A stretch of DNA of 37,271 bases from Candidatus Woesearchaeota archaeon (GTDB taxonomy: Archaea > Nanobdellota > Nanobdellia > Woesearchaeales > UBA12501), in the NCBI GenBank assembly GCA_014729495.1, contig WJJV01000048.1, positions 1 to 37,271 on the forward strand, written 5' to 3'. Below the pieces are notes generated by a model that saw only the letters and a program-made list of their open reading frames with translations, did not search any database and was not told the DNA's origin. The position numbers and the translations under genes were made by a program. The stretch's first letter is position 1; each line of letters opens with the position of its first letter. This document shows positions 16,556-24,005 of the stretch, one piece after another.

Positions 16556-16689
16556 TTGAAAATGGCACCTCTCGCACTAAAGTGCGGGGTATTACTTGCG
16601 AACTTGTTCGCAAGTCTGATAATCCCAGACGAGCCTGAGAGTCGGGATTATCTTTAAACCCAATGAAAATAGCTTGGTGCCATTTTCAA
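16556..16689. repeat. Nested palindrome B (134 bp, 14-bp terminal inverted repeats)
   Basis: Outer arms TTGAAAATGGCACC (16556-16569) / GGTGCCATTTTCAA (16676-16689). Inside are three hairpins: CGCAC, TAAA, GTGCG (16573-16586), followed by GGG and TATTAC; ACTTGCGAAC, TT, GTTCGCAAGT (16594-16615); and GATAATCCC (16618-16626) / GGGATTATC (16644-16652) with inner GAC/GTC. The first hairpin shares loop TAAA and the trailing GGGGTATTAC with element A, so A and B are related. REP- or IS200/IS605-end-like character is inferred. The right arm ends 23 nt before ATG 16713. Confidence 0.8.
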
Positions 16690-16712
16690 TAGATATCAGC
16701 TATGGATTAAGA

Positions 16713-17774
16713 ATGGCAAGGATAATGTATGGAGTGTGCAGTGAAGGCATGGGGCATGCCACAAGATCAGAGCCTATTCTGCAGCAGCTCACTAAAAAGC
16801 ACGAAGTCAGGATATTCTCTGGAAGCAGGTCATACCATTATCTTGATAGATTATTCAAGGATGTTAACAGGATCCATGGCCTGCATATAAGATACAAAAA
16901 GAACAGGGTGAGTAAGACAAGGACAGTTTTGGAGAATCTCATCAGGGCCCCTGCATTATACAAAGATTTCAAGAGGATTCTGAAGGAGCATGACAGTTTC
17001 AAGCCTGACATAATCATATCTGATTATGAGATCATTACATCATACTGCGCGCTCTTAAGAAACACGCCTCTAATAAGTCTGGATAACCAGCATATCATAA
17101 GGCACAAGGTGGAATTGCCAAGAGGAAGCCTGCAGGAGTACATAGAGACAAAGATAGTGAACAGGATAAACATGCCGACAGCCACAAGATACATAGTTGC
17201 CTCATTCTTCAGGCCTGAGAGGATGAGATCCAGGACAAAGGTGATCCCTCCAATAATAAGAGAGAAGATACTGGAAGAGAAGCCTGCAAATACAGCAGAT
17301 AACAGGCGCACCCTTGTATACCAGACATCAGATACCAATCTAAAGCTTCTTAAGGACCTGAAGAAGATAGACCAGAGATTCATAATATTCGGCTTCAACA
17401 AAAACAAGAGAGTAAAAAACCTTGAGTTCAGAAGATTTGATGAGAAGGAATTCATAAGAGCTCTCTGCGAATGCAAGGCAGTGATAACAAACGGAGGATT
17501 CACTTTGATAACCGAAGCGATACAGCTAAGAAAGCCCGTCCTTTCCATACCTGTCAAGAATCAGTTTGAGCAGATGCTTAATGCGCATTACATACAGAAA
17601 CTTGGATATGGCATGGATGTCAGGGAGTCATCCAGAGATAAGATTGCTGAATTCATGAAAAGGATTCCTGAATATGAGAAGAACCTCAGGAAACGTGTCC
17701 AGGCAGGCAATGAAGAAGCTGTAAGGGAAATAGAAGAGTTCATAAACTCAACATCTTCCTCAATATCTTCATAA
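16713..17774 (+). CDS. GT28/MurG-like glycosyltransferase (MJ1255-type)
   Basis: 353 residues, soluble GT-B fold. N-terminal Gly-rich loop YGVCSEGMGHATRSEPIL (nucleotide-sugar transferase signature of the MurG/MGDG-synthase/MJ1255 type), ISDYEIITSYCALL, and a C-terminal donor-binding half with ITNGGFTLITEAIQLRKPVLSIP-type residues (key motif NGGFTLITEA, then KPVLSIP and QFEQMLNA). ATG 16713 is selected over the upstream in-frame TTG at 16674: MARIMYGVCSEG is the expected family start, and residues before it would be encoded by palindrome B. It follows the GT-C pair by 278 nt, the gap being filled by the palindromes. Tail-to-tail with the DUF2238 gene, with no gap. The acceptor is unknown. Confidence 0.85.
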   Translation: MARIMYGVCSEGMGHATRSEPILQQLTKKHEVRIFSGSRSYHYLDRLFKDVNRIHGLHIRYKKNRVSKTRTVLENLIRAPALYKDFKRILKEHDSFKPDIIISDYEIITSYCALLRNTPLISLDNQHIIRHKVELPRGSLQEYIETKIVNRINMPTATRYIVASFFRPERMRSRTKVIPPIIREKILEEKPANTADNRRTLVYQTSDTNLKLLKDLKKIDQRFIIFGFNKNKRVKNLEFRRFDEKEFIRALCECKAVITNGGFTLITEAIQLRKPVLSIPVKNQFEQMLNAHYIQKLGYGMDVRESSRDKIAEFMKRIPEYEKNLRKRVQAGNEEAVREIEEFINSTSSSISS

Positions 17775-18452
17775 TCATGCCTCGGAAGTGTTGTTAAACA
17801 TAATATACTTCTTGTACAGCATAAAACCTCCTACAAATAATATCCCCCCTATAAGATTGTTGACAAGATCCATTGATGTGTTCTCCCATGGCCCTTCAGA
17901 AGGGGATGTATCTCCATCTCCGAACTCCAGGAATCCTTCTCCTATACCTAGATAGCTGTATCCCAGATACTCGTTTATCTCATTCATGGCACCGAACCCA
18001 AGCATGCAGAGGAGCAGGACAATGAATATTATGTAATAGCTCCTGAATGACTTCCTAAGGTATGGGAACATAAGGGAGCTGAATGCAAGCGAGAAGAATC
18101 CGAATCCAAAGGAATGGACAATCCAATCATAATGGTATCCAAGCTGAGGAGCTCCGTAAAGAGTTCCAACATAGCCTTCATAAGGGATTATATGATAAAG
18201 CCCGATTATATTGAAGAAAAGGCCAATGCCCAATCCAATAGGCACAAGAGGGCTTACTCCGGCAATAAGATGTATTATAAATCCCAATGAGATCAATGCA
18301 AGAGCAGCTATGAAGTCAAGATGGGGAGGGAAATGTCCATAAATGAATGATCCTGCAAACTGCAAAGCATAGAAAGCAAAGACTATCACAAACAATAATG
18401 AAGTGGAGTCTTTTGCTCTTGAATGTATTCTCTGGATCTGGGAGTTTGCCAT
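17775..18452 (-). CDS. DUF2238 (YjdF-type) membrane protein
   Basis: 225 residues with about six to seven membrane segments. Characteristic DUF2238 residues: HYDWIVHSFGFGF, a NEINEYLGY segment after the helix LLLCMLGFGAM, and the DLVNNLIGG element in the last helix (usual family form D-x-x-N-N). The conserved Asp/His/Glu/Asn cluster in the membrane suggests a catalytic or metal site, but function is unknown for the family. It is transcribed away from the GT2 gene 62 nt upstream on the same strand, and may be in one operon with the GT2 pair as its last gene. Confidence 0.8.
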   Translation of the reverse strand: MANSQIQRIHSRAKDSTSLLFVIVFAFYALQFAGSFIYGHFPPHLDFIAALALISLGFIIHLIAGVSPLVPIGLGIGLFFNIIGLYHIIPYEGYVGTLYGAPQLGYHYDWIVHSFGFGFFSLAFSSLMFPYLRKSFRSYYIIFIVLLLCMLGFGAMNEINEYLGYSYLGIGEGFLEFGDGDTSPSEGPWENTSMDLVNNLIGGILFVGGFMLYKKYIMFNNTSEA

Positions 18453-18513
18453 TGGACTATGATTGTGCTATCCTCTAGAGCTAGTTTGCACAATGTTATA
18501 CAGAATCACCCCT

Positions 18514-19854
18514 TTACTTTGCAGTATGCCCAGCAGTGTCCTTATCAAGAAGATACCACTCCATGGGCTTTCCTAGCACAGACTTGAATATGCCTTTATT
18601 TACATAAAATGTTGTTATGATGCCTACGCTGAATGATGAGAGCAGCATCTTTGCAAGATATCTTGCTTTCTTTGCCCGGTATAATGAGACTATACTGGCG
18701 ATTATGAGGCCTGAAGTGAGGAGTATGTTGATGGTCATTTCAGAGAAGAATCTCGGAAGATCTATCGGTCCTGGCCTGTGGGTCAGAAAGCTTAGAGTTC
18801 CGAAAGTGAATAAAGCGAGTATCATCACAGGAAGCACGTAACCGAATCCTGCAAAGAAGCTCAGCGCCTTTCTCTTGATTGATATTGACCTGTTGATTAT
18901 CAGTGACCCTGCATGCTCTATGTAGGATGATATGACTCCATACGCCCATCTCATCTGCTGTTTGTAGAGGTCTTTTGCCTTATGGGGAACATCGCTATAG
19001 CATTCAAGTTCAGGAAGGTACATAATGCCTTTGTTGTTCTTGTGAAGCCTCAGGGAGTATTCTATATCTTCTGTCAGGCTTCCTGATTTCCATCTTCCAA
19101 GCTTTATCAGATCGCTTTTCTTGACAGCCTCTGCTGATCCGCACAGGGTGCCTGTATTGTGCTTCTTAAGGAATGTCAGCACAATATGATGGAAGACATA
19201 CACTATTGTGGAAGCCAGCACTGTGACATAGTTCTGGTTGAAGTTATTGAAGTTCCATCTTGCCTGCACTGCAGACAGGTTCTTGTTATGCTGGAAAGGC
19301 GCGATTATCCTCTTGAGGAAATCCCTGCCAGGCGTGAAATCAGAATCAAATACTACTATATAGTCCCCTTTTGAATGCTTCAGCATATTATTGAGGTTTC
19401 CTGGCTTGAAACCTATATTCTTCTGCCTCTTGATGACCTTCACTCTTTCATGCAATCCTGCAAACTCAGCAAGCTGACCTGATATGGCCGGATCATCACT
19501 GTCATCTCCTATCAGTACCTCATACCTGTCCTTTGGATAGTCAAAACCAAGGCAGTTTTCTGCGCATCTCAGTGCTATAGACTCATTTCTGGTGGGAATC
19601 TGGATAGTGATGAATGGGGCATTGCTTGAGTCAAAACTTTTCTCTTTATGCCTCTTCCTGGAGAGAACAGCAGACACAGAAAGCACAAGGTACACTGTTG
19701 TTATGAAAACAGTCATACAAAGGAAAACATAGAATATATTGTCAAATATCACATGCATAACATCAAGTATCTCTCTTCCATGAGCTATATTCCACTTGAG
19801 AAAAGAGGAATTAATCTGAATCATCCAGTCAATAACGTCCATGAGCAGTCCCAT
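18514..19854 (-). CDS. Membrane GT2 glycosyltransferase (cellulose-synthase-like) 1
   Basis: 446 residues: an N-terminal membrane segment (about 38-62), a cytoplasmic GT2 domain and C-terminal membrane segments (about 330-350, 372-392, 405-425). Processive-synthase motifs in order: IPTRNES, IGDDSDD, FDSDFTPG (DxD), TEDIEYSLRL (TED, catalytic base) and QQMRWAYG (Q-x-x-R-W). A family of this form uses UDP- or GDP-sugars to extend a chain at the inner membrane face. The Shine-Dalgarno GAGGT five nt before ATG 19854 supports the start. The related GT2 gene lies 28 nt upstream on the same strand; together they probably make one exopolysaccharide or glycolipid. Confidence 0.88.
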   Translation of the reverse strand: MGLLMDVIDWMIQINSSFLKWNIAHGREILDVMHVIFDNIFYVFLCMTVFITTVYLVLSVSAVLSRKRHKEKSFDSSNAPFITIQIPTRNESIALRCAENCLGFDYPKDRYEVLIGDDSDDPAISGQLAEFAGLHERVKVIKRQKNIGFKPGNLNNMLKHSKGDYIVVFDSDFTPGRDFLKRIIAPFQHNKNLSAVQARWNFNNFNQNYVTVLASTIVYVFHHIVLTFLKKHNTGTLCGSAEAVKKSDLIKLGRWKSGSLTEDIEYSLRLHKNNKGIMYLPELECYSDVPHKAKDLYKQQMRWAYGVISSYIEHAGSLIINRSISIKRKALSFFAGFGYVLPVMILALFTFGTLSFLTHRPGPIDLPRFFSEMTINILLTSGLIIASIVSLYRAKKARYLAKMLLSSFSVGIITTFYVNKGIFKSVLGKPMEWYLLDKDTAGHTAK

Positions 19855-19882
19855 AAAAACCTCTTTTTGTGCCTCTCTTGTG

Positions 19883-21142
19883 TCAGTTTATAAAGTACTT
19901 CCTCTTTAAAAATATTAGCTTTATAAGGCCTATAACTGTGATACTATTTAAAATTATCGTGTAAGGGAAATAGAAGAATATTCCAAATGCATTCTTAAAG
20001 CTGTACCTGTCTCTGAACATATGGATTGCCCTGATTATCAGTGCAGCGCTGATGATTCCTGAAAGCACTCCGAATATGCTGTATATTGATATACCCCACT
20101 CAGGAAGCTTGTATACAACATAGACCGGACCCAGAAGGGAGAACCATCTGAAAAGATACATGAAAAGCATTGTGAAGGTCTCTGTGTTGTATGGCATCCA
20201 GTAGAACACCTGGTATGCTATTATTGGAAAGGATATCACAGCATAGAACGACCACCAGTACTGGTTTATGAACAGGAAGAGTATAGAAGGGCTGGATTTA
20301 GATGAAAAAAGCCTCTTGTTCTTCCATAATGACTGCAGCACACCCATCCACCATCTTGTCCTCTGCTTGAGAAGCTCTGAGAATGTCGCAGGGACTCTCA
20401 CATAGCCGAATGCGTCATGCACATTTATTGTCTTGTACCCTTCTGAATAGAGCTCCAGGCTCATGTCAGCATCCTCTGTGAGAGCATCCTTCTTGAAATA
20501 CCCCACTTTCTCAAGTATCTCCCTCCTGTAGCAGGCAAATGCCCCGAAGAACCAGATGCCTTCATTGAAGAGTGTCGAGAAGCTCTTTCTTATCAGATTG
20601 TTATAGTGATACTCAACATTCTGGAAAAGTGCCCATATCGTGGTAGTGTTGTTTGCGATGCAAGACCCATTTGTTGCCGCTACTTTGCAAGAGGCAAAAG
20701 GAGCTGTCAACTTTTTCAGAGCATTCCTTTCGAGCACTGTATCTGCGTCAACAGTGAATACTATCTCGTTTCTGGAATTCCTTATGCCAAGATTAAGGGC
20801 TTCTGACTTTCCTTTGTGGTCTGCCTTCAGTATCTTCAGATCCTTGAATAGATTTCTGAGGGACTCGGCATTCCTTAATGTGCTGTCTGTGCTTCCATCA
20901 TCTACTATTATGACCTCCATCTTTTCAGAAGGATAAGAAAGCGCATACACTCCTTTTACGCATTCTGATATGTTCTTCTCCTCATTATAGCAAGGGATTA
21001 CAACACTGACAGTGGGTTCGTATGAAAGATCCTCCTGCTTCCTGAGAAACGAGAATATCACAGTCAACAGGACTAGAGAAAGGAATGCGAACAGCCCTGC
21101 AAATATGAAACTTCCAAAGATCATAACCAGATTTTCTGCCAT
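19883..21142 (-). CDS. Membrane GT2 glycosyltransferase 2 (PgaC/hyaluronan-synthase-like)
   Basis: 419 residues. N-terminal membrane helix (about 8-32), then a GT2 domain: SVVIPCYNEEKNI, IIVDDGSTDST, FTVDADTVLE (DxD), LTEDADMSLEL (TED) and RTRWWMGV (the R-W of Q-x-x-R-W; the preceding Gln is KQRTRWW). Three to four C-terminal membrane segments follow. It resembles poly-N-acetylglucosamine synthases more than its neighbour does, so two different linkages are possible. AAGGT about 5 nt before the ATG supports the start. Overlap and spacing suggest co-transcription with the small membrane protein gene at 21180-21473. Confidence 0.87.
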   Translation of the reverse strand: MAENLVMIFGSFIFAGLFAFLSLVLLTVIFSFLRKQEDLSYEPTVSVVIPCYNEEKNISECVKGVYALSYPSEKMEVIIVDDGSTDSTLRNAESLRNLFKDLKILKADHKGKSEALNLGIRNSRNEIVFTVDADTVLERNALKKLTAPFASCKVAATNGSCIANNTTTIWALFQNVEYHYNNLIRKSFSTLFNEGIWFFGAFACYRREILEKVGYFKKDALTEDADMSLELYSEGYKTINVHDAFGYVRVPATFSELLKQRTRWWMGVLQSLWKNKRLFSSKSSPSILFLFINQYWWSFYAVISFPIIAYQVFYWMPYNTETFTMLFMYLFRWFSLLGPVYVVYKLPEWGISIYSIFGVLSGIISAALIIRAIHMFRDRYSFKNAFGIFFYFPYTIILNSITVIGLIKLIFLKRKYFIN

Positions 21143-21179
21143 TCTACCTTATCCTGTCTAAATTATTGATTATCATGGA

Positions 21180-21473
21180 TCATTCAATAACAATCCTGCC
21201 AGTGGATGTAAGTATCAATACCCCAAGAGCGATTATGAATGAGATAGCAGCAATAAATACAGATACAGAAGCTAAAACAATCCCGCCATACCTCTCTGGC
21301 TGCTTTATTGAACGATGGATCGCTTTTGACCCGAAGTAGATTGATGCTGGCATGAAAACAAATACATTGAACAGAGGCACCCAGAACAGCATTGCAAATC
21401 CGAGAGATGCCCATGCTAACCTTTTATCTTTCTTTATTTGCTTTTTTCTGTTTGTTCTCTTCGTGCTCACCAT
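21180..21473 (-). CDS. Small two-helix membrane protein (DUF4190-like)
   Basis: 97 residues: basic N-terminus (KRTNRKKQIKKDKR), hydrophobic segment about 20-45 with a PxxNVFVF break, a short charged loop (KAIHRSIKQPERYG), and a second membrane helix about 63-90. This order (helix, GxKAL/AIH-like loop, Gly-rich stretch, helix) resembles DUF4190 proteins, whose function is unknown. AGGT 7 nt before ATG supports the start. It precedes the GT2 genes on the same strand by 37 nt and may belong to their operon. Confidence 0.65.
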   Translation of the reverse strand: MVSTKRTNRKKQIKKDKRLAWASLGFAMLFWVPLFNVFVFMPASIYFGSKAIHRSIKQPERYGGIVLASVSVFIAAISFIIALGVLILTSTGRIVIE

Positions 21474-21543
21474 ATTAACCTATCCTACCTCATCTGCAGG
21501 CTAAAGCTTGATCCTGCCATCAATTATTATCAGTTATTATCAG

Positions 21544-22005
21544 TTATTTTGTACCTTTCTGCTTGACCCTAATAGCATCCCCTATAGTGAATTCTGCAGT
21601 CTTTCTCTTGGTGGAAAGAGCCCCTCCTTTCTCATCATATTTCTCAATCAGCCTTATTTTAAAAAAGTTTTCAAGTTTCTTCGCCAGATTGATACTGGGC
21701 TCCATCTGGCCTGACTCTACCTTCTGGATGACTGACTGCTTCTCTGCGATCTTTTTTGCGAGGTCATCCTGGCTTATCCCGGCTTCTTCCCTCTTCTTCC
21801 TTATGATCCTGCTATACTCCGGGACAATGATGTCCAGGGATTCTGGCTTCTGCTCTCTTACTTCCTTTTGCTTTTTGACAAATCTCACAGGACTGGGGAT
21901 TGCCTTTCCGAATTTTGCGCAGCCGCTGCATACATTCAGCTCTGTGCCTTCAACAAGGGCGCGGACAAGCTTGCCCTCTGCACCGCACATATCGCAACTC
22001 GGCAT
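21544..22005 (-). CDS. MBF1-type transcription factor (zinc ribbon + HTH)
   Basis: 153 residues. Archaeal multiprotein bridging factor 1 family: N-terminal zinc ribbon (CDMCG, then CSGCAKFG), a charged linker, and a Cro/C1-type HTH (about 70-125; YSRIIRKKREEAGISQDDLAKKI, given by key residues ISQDDLA and QSVIQKVESGQMEPS). Archaeal MBF1 associates with the small ribosomal subunit and affects translation/stress response. ATG 22005 is preferred to the upstream in-frame GTG 22014, which lies only 2 nt from the GAGG element and overlaps the yjbQ stop. Last gene of the tRNA-Cys/yjbQ unit. Confidence 0.92.
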   Translation of the reverse strand: MPSCDMCGAEGKLVRALVEGTELNVCSGCAKFGKAIPSPVRFVKKQKEVREQKPESLDIIVPEYSRIIRKKREEAGISQDDLAKKIAEKQSVIQKVESGQMEPSINLAKKLENFFKIRLIEKYDEKGGALSTKRKTAEFTIGDAIRVKQKGTK

Positions 22006-22010
22006 GTTAT

Positions 22011-22436
22011 TCACTTCCTCTCTCTGTATCCAGTATCTTCCAGCATTGTGAGTATGATATTCCTGTTTTTTGGACCATCAAAATCACATAAAAATATGTC
22101 CTGCCATGTTCCAAGCATAAGCTCGCTGCCTTCTATAGGTATTGATTCACTAGGACCTATGATAGAGGCTTTTATGTGCGCTGCCGCATTATTGTCGACC
22201 TTATCATGCAGCCATCGCCCTTCAGGCACAAGCTTTTCAAGAGCATTGAGGATATCCTTTTTTACATTAGGATCTGCGTTCTCATTGATGGTTATGGCAG
22301 CAGTTGCATGAGGAACATATATGCTGCAGATTCCTCTCTTGATTCCTGAATGTGCAACTACCTCTTTGACCTTGCCTGTTATGTCAACTAGCTCATACTT
22401 TGCTGATGTTGAAATGCTTATTCGCTTCTGCATCAT
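22011..22436 (-). CDS. YjbQ family protein (UPF0047)
   Basis: 141 residues. Family signatures: MxKxISISTSAKYELVDIT, GICSIYVPHATAAITINENADPNV (key: PHATAAITINEN), HDKVDNNAAAHIKASIIGPSESIPI (key: NAAAHIKAS and E at the pocket), LMLGTWQDIFLCDFDGP. Proteins of this family form trimers with a conserved His/Asp site and show weak thiamin-phosphate synthase activity in vitro; true role unclear. The ATG at 22436 (or 22433) is only 3 nt past the discriminator base of tRNA-Cys (22439), so longer readings starting at 22508 would be translated from the tRNA and are rejected. Its mRNA is probably released by tRNA 3' processing and translated leaderless. Confidence 0.9.
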   Translation of the reverse strand: MMQKRISISTSAKYELVDITGKVKEVVAHSGIKRGICSIYVPHATAAITINENADPNVKKDILNALEKLVPEGRWLHDKVDNNAAAHIKASIIGPSESIPIEGSELMLGTWQDIFLCDFDGPKNRNIILTMLEDTGYRERK

Positions 22437-22438
22437 GA

Positions 22439-22557
22439 AGGCGGAGCCGGGATTTGAACCCGGAATCTTCGGGATCCGCAGATCATCGATGATTCCTTTC
22501 ATGATCATCTCATCATCCCGTTGCAGCCGAATGCCTTAGCCGTTTGGCCACTCCGCC
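22439..22557 (-). tRNA. tRNA-Cys(GCA) with 47-nt intron at 37/38
   Basis: Acceptor GGCGGAG (22551-22557) pairs with CTCCGCC (22440-22446); discriminator U73 at 22439, characteristic of tRNA-Cys. D arm contains GGCTAAGGC; anticodon stem TTCGG (22527-22531) / CCGAA (22468-22472); anticodon GCA at 22522-22524; T arm CCGGG, TTCAAAT, CCCGG (22447-22463). The intron occupies 22474-22520. Its bulge-helix-bulge is regular: central helix CTGC / GCGG (one G-U pair), bulges AA|C and AT|C. Mature length is 72 nt without CCA; CCA is not encoded. Confidence 0.93.
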
Positions 22558-22610
22558 AACGCACAAATAATCAAGACCAATAAAGCAGTCATGTATTATT
22601 AGTCGTATTA

Positions 22611-22634
22611 TTAGTTGTCTAAAAAGACAACTAA
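22611..22634 (-). terminator. Hairpin and T-runs between tRNA-Arg and tRNA-Cys
   Basis: TTAGTTGTCT (22611-22620) pairs perfectly with AGACAACTAA (22625-22634) around a 4-nt loop. On the minus strand, T runs at 22616-22644 and a second helix (GCCGG 22648-22652 / CCGGC 22665-22669, flanked by AAAAC/GTTTT) lie between it and the tRNA-Arg 3' end, fitting termination of the tRNA-Arg transcript. Confidence 0.5.
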
Positions 22635-22687
22635 AAAAGACAAAACTGCCGGCATTAAGCTTGTCCGGCGTTTTTGCCTTTATTAAA

Positions 22688-22875
22688 CGGACCCAGAGGG
22701 ACTTCCGAACCTTTTATGACCCTGATGATCATAAGGATATTCGAACCCTCGATCCTCAGCTTGCTTTAGGCTGTTTCAAAACCTTGAAAACAGCCATTAG
22801 AAGGCTGATGCCTTATTTGCCCAGCAATGCGCTTCCTAAGAAGAGCTCATGGCTGCCAGACTAGGCTATGGGTCC
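22688..22875 (-). tRNA. tRNA-Arg(UCU) gene interrupted by three introns
   Basis: Acceptor GGACCCA (22869-22875) / TGGGTCC (22689-22695), discriminator G 22688; T8 A9 at 22867-22868; D stem GCCT (22863-22866) / AGGC (22810-22813); anticodon stem TCAGC (22804-22808) / GCTGA (22756-22760); anticodon TCT 22799-22801 in loop CTTCTAA; variable loop GGATC; T stem GAGGG (22746-22750) / CCCTC (22696-22700), T loop TTCGAAT. These parts become contiguous only if 22817-22855 (39 nt, D loop, 19/20), 22762-22797 (36 nt, 37/38) and 22702-22739 (38 nt, T loop, 59/60) are removed, leaving a canonical 75-nt tRNA. Each junction shows a bulge-helix-bulge: GTCT/GGGC, CTTC/AAAG (one C-A mismatch) and TTCG/CGGA (one G-U). 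Confidence 0.9.
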
Positions 22876-22898
22876 GTAAATCAAGAATTGAGAGCTTT

Positions 22899-22912
22899 TG
22901 TTTATAAATATT
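22899..22912 (-). promoter_or_regulatory. TATA box of tRNA-Arg
   Basis: On the minus strand the element reads ATATTTATAAAC, centred about 30 nt upstream of tRNA nucleotide 1 (22875). It lies in the 50-nt gap after the top6A stop. Confidence 0.5.
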
Positions 22913-22925
22913 ATGGCATCGCAGC

Positions 22926-24005
22926 TCATGTAAGCCATGTCTTCTGGTTCTTGAGCTTTTCAGGAAGATACTTGTCTATCACATAGTTCAGATTGTATTT
23001 GGCAAATGCCTGCTGCTCTGCTCTCTTGCCTTGCTTGAGCATGAGCCTGAGAGCCTTCTCCCAGTCCTTGTTCTCATGGACAAAAGGATCATTCTTTATT
23101 CCATCCTTTATCCTCTTTATATCTACCTCTTTAAGAGGGTGTGTAGGAAGCTTATAGTCAAGTATGTCCTGAGGAGTCACTCCTATGAACTTTGCATTGG
23201 GAACGCAGAAGAACTGGTTTATATGGGCAGCATTTCCTGATCCCACCTTTAGTGTCCTGTATATATTGAGGAATCCATAAGGGTCTCCGTCTGTGAATAC
23301 ATAGACCGGAAGCTTCTTCTGGTCACTAAGACGTCTTATGAACCTTCTGCATGCCCTTGTGGGAACACCGCCCATGCTGATAAGTATGCAGTTGGCCTTT
23401 TTCCAGTATCCATGCTTGACAAGCCTCTGGAACATACCTGCTGTCTCTATCGCGAGTATAAATTTTGCATTGGTCTCAAACTTAAGTTCCTCAACTGATG
23501 TGGGCACAGAATATGCTCCTGAACCGAATTTAGTGCAGTCAACCTTTATTGTCTTGCCTGTCTCATCCTTGTCAACAACAACAAGCCTGCCTGCCACAGC
23601 ACCCCCTTTCTCTTCGGGTATGAATCCTAGCTGTTCCCGGTTAACAGATATCATGGCTTCTATATCATCCATGACAGTATCTGATTCTGGCTGTTCCTTG
23701 AACATGGCATCTCCCCAGTTCTTGCTCACATAATACATCTCTCTCTTTGTGGCTATATCATCATTCTCAATTATCTTCTTTGACTCATTCATCATGAGAA
23801 GGGTCTGGGCAAAGGTCTTGATTGTAGACGCCGCCAGCGCTCTCTTCATAGTCTTTCCCTTGAGCTCAAAGTAGCCGTCTTTAGGATTATAGGTTACATT
23901 CTGGAGGGATCTTATGGGCATCTCAAGTAAAGGGGCTTTTTTCTTCACTATGGAATTATGCACATCCTTAGCTATGCTCCTGAGGCTTTTTATGACATCA
24001 CTCAT
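22926..24005 (-). CDS. top6A: DNA topoisomerase VI subunit A
   Basis: 359 residues; Spo11-like catalytic subunit of the type IIB topoisomerase that cleaves and passes DNA duplexes. The winged-helix CAP domain ends with the active-site tyrosine region TKREMYYVSKNWGD (Tyr91 or Tyr92). The Toprim domain follows: RLVVVDKD, LAIETAGMFQRLV, ILISMGGVPTRACRRFIRRL, and the metal-binding VFTDGDPYGFLNI. ATG 24005 is chosen over a longer reading from 24050, because the latter would re-read top6B codons as an Arg/Lys-rich stretch. The start overlaps the end of top6B by 8 nt, implying coupled translation and stoichiometric A2B2 assembly. Confidence 0.96.
   Translation of the reverse strand: MSDVIKSLRSIAKDVHNSIVKKKAPLLEMPIRSLQNVTYNPKDGYFELKGKTMKRALAASTIKTFAQTLLMMNESKKIIENDDIATKREMYYVSKNWGDAMFKEQPESDTVMDDIEAMISVNREQLGFIPEEKGGAVAGRLVVVDKDETGKTIKVDCTKFGSGAYSVPTSVEELKFETNAKFILAIETAGMFQRLVKHGYWKKANCILISMGGVPTRACRRFIRRLSDQKKLPVYVFTDGDPYGFLNIYRTLKVGSGNAAHINQFFCVPNAKFIGVTPQDILDYKLPTHPLKEVDIKRIKDGIKNDPFVHENKDWEKALRLMLKQGKRAEQQAFAKYNLNYVIDKYLPEKLKNQKTWLT

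Noticed and set aside
16462..16689. CRISPR array
   Set aside because: The repeats are inverted and nested, not regularly spaced direct repeats with unique spacers.
22437..22508. N-terminal extension of YjbQ
   Set aside because: It would be translated from tRNA-Cys and its intron; the family start is at 22436 or 22433.
22815..22854. Alternative D-loop intron ends (40 nt, C20|A)
   Set aside because: They give an acceptable tRNA loop but no four-pair central helix; the 22817-22855 choice gives both a helix and a typical D loop.
22661..22864. 67-codon frame on the plus strand
   Set aside because: It coincides with the tRNA-Arg gene on the other strand and has no promoter.
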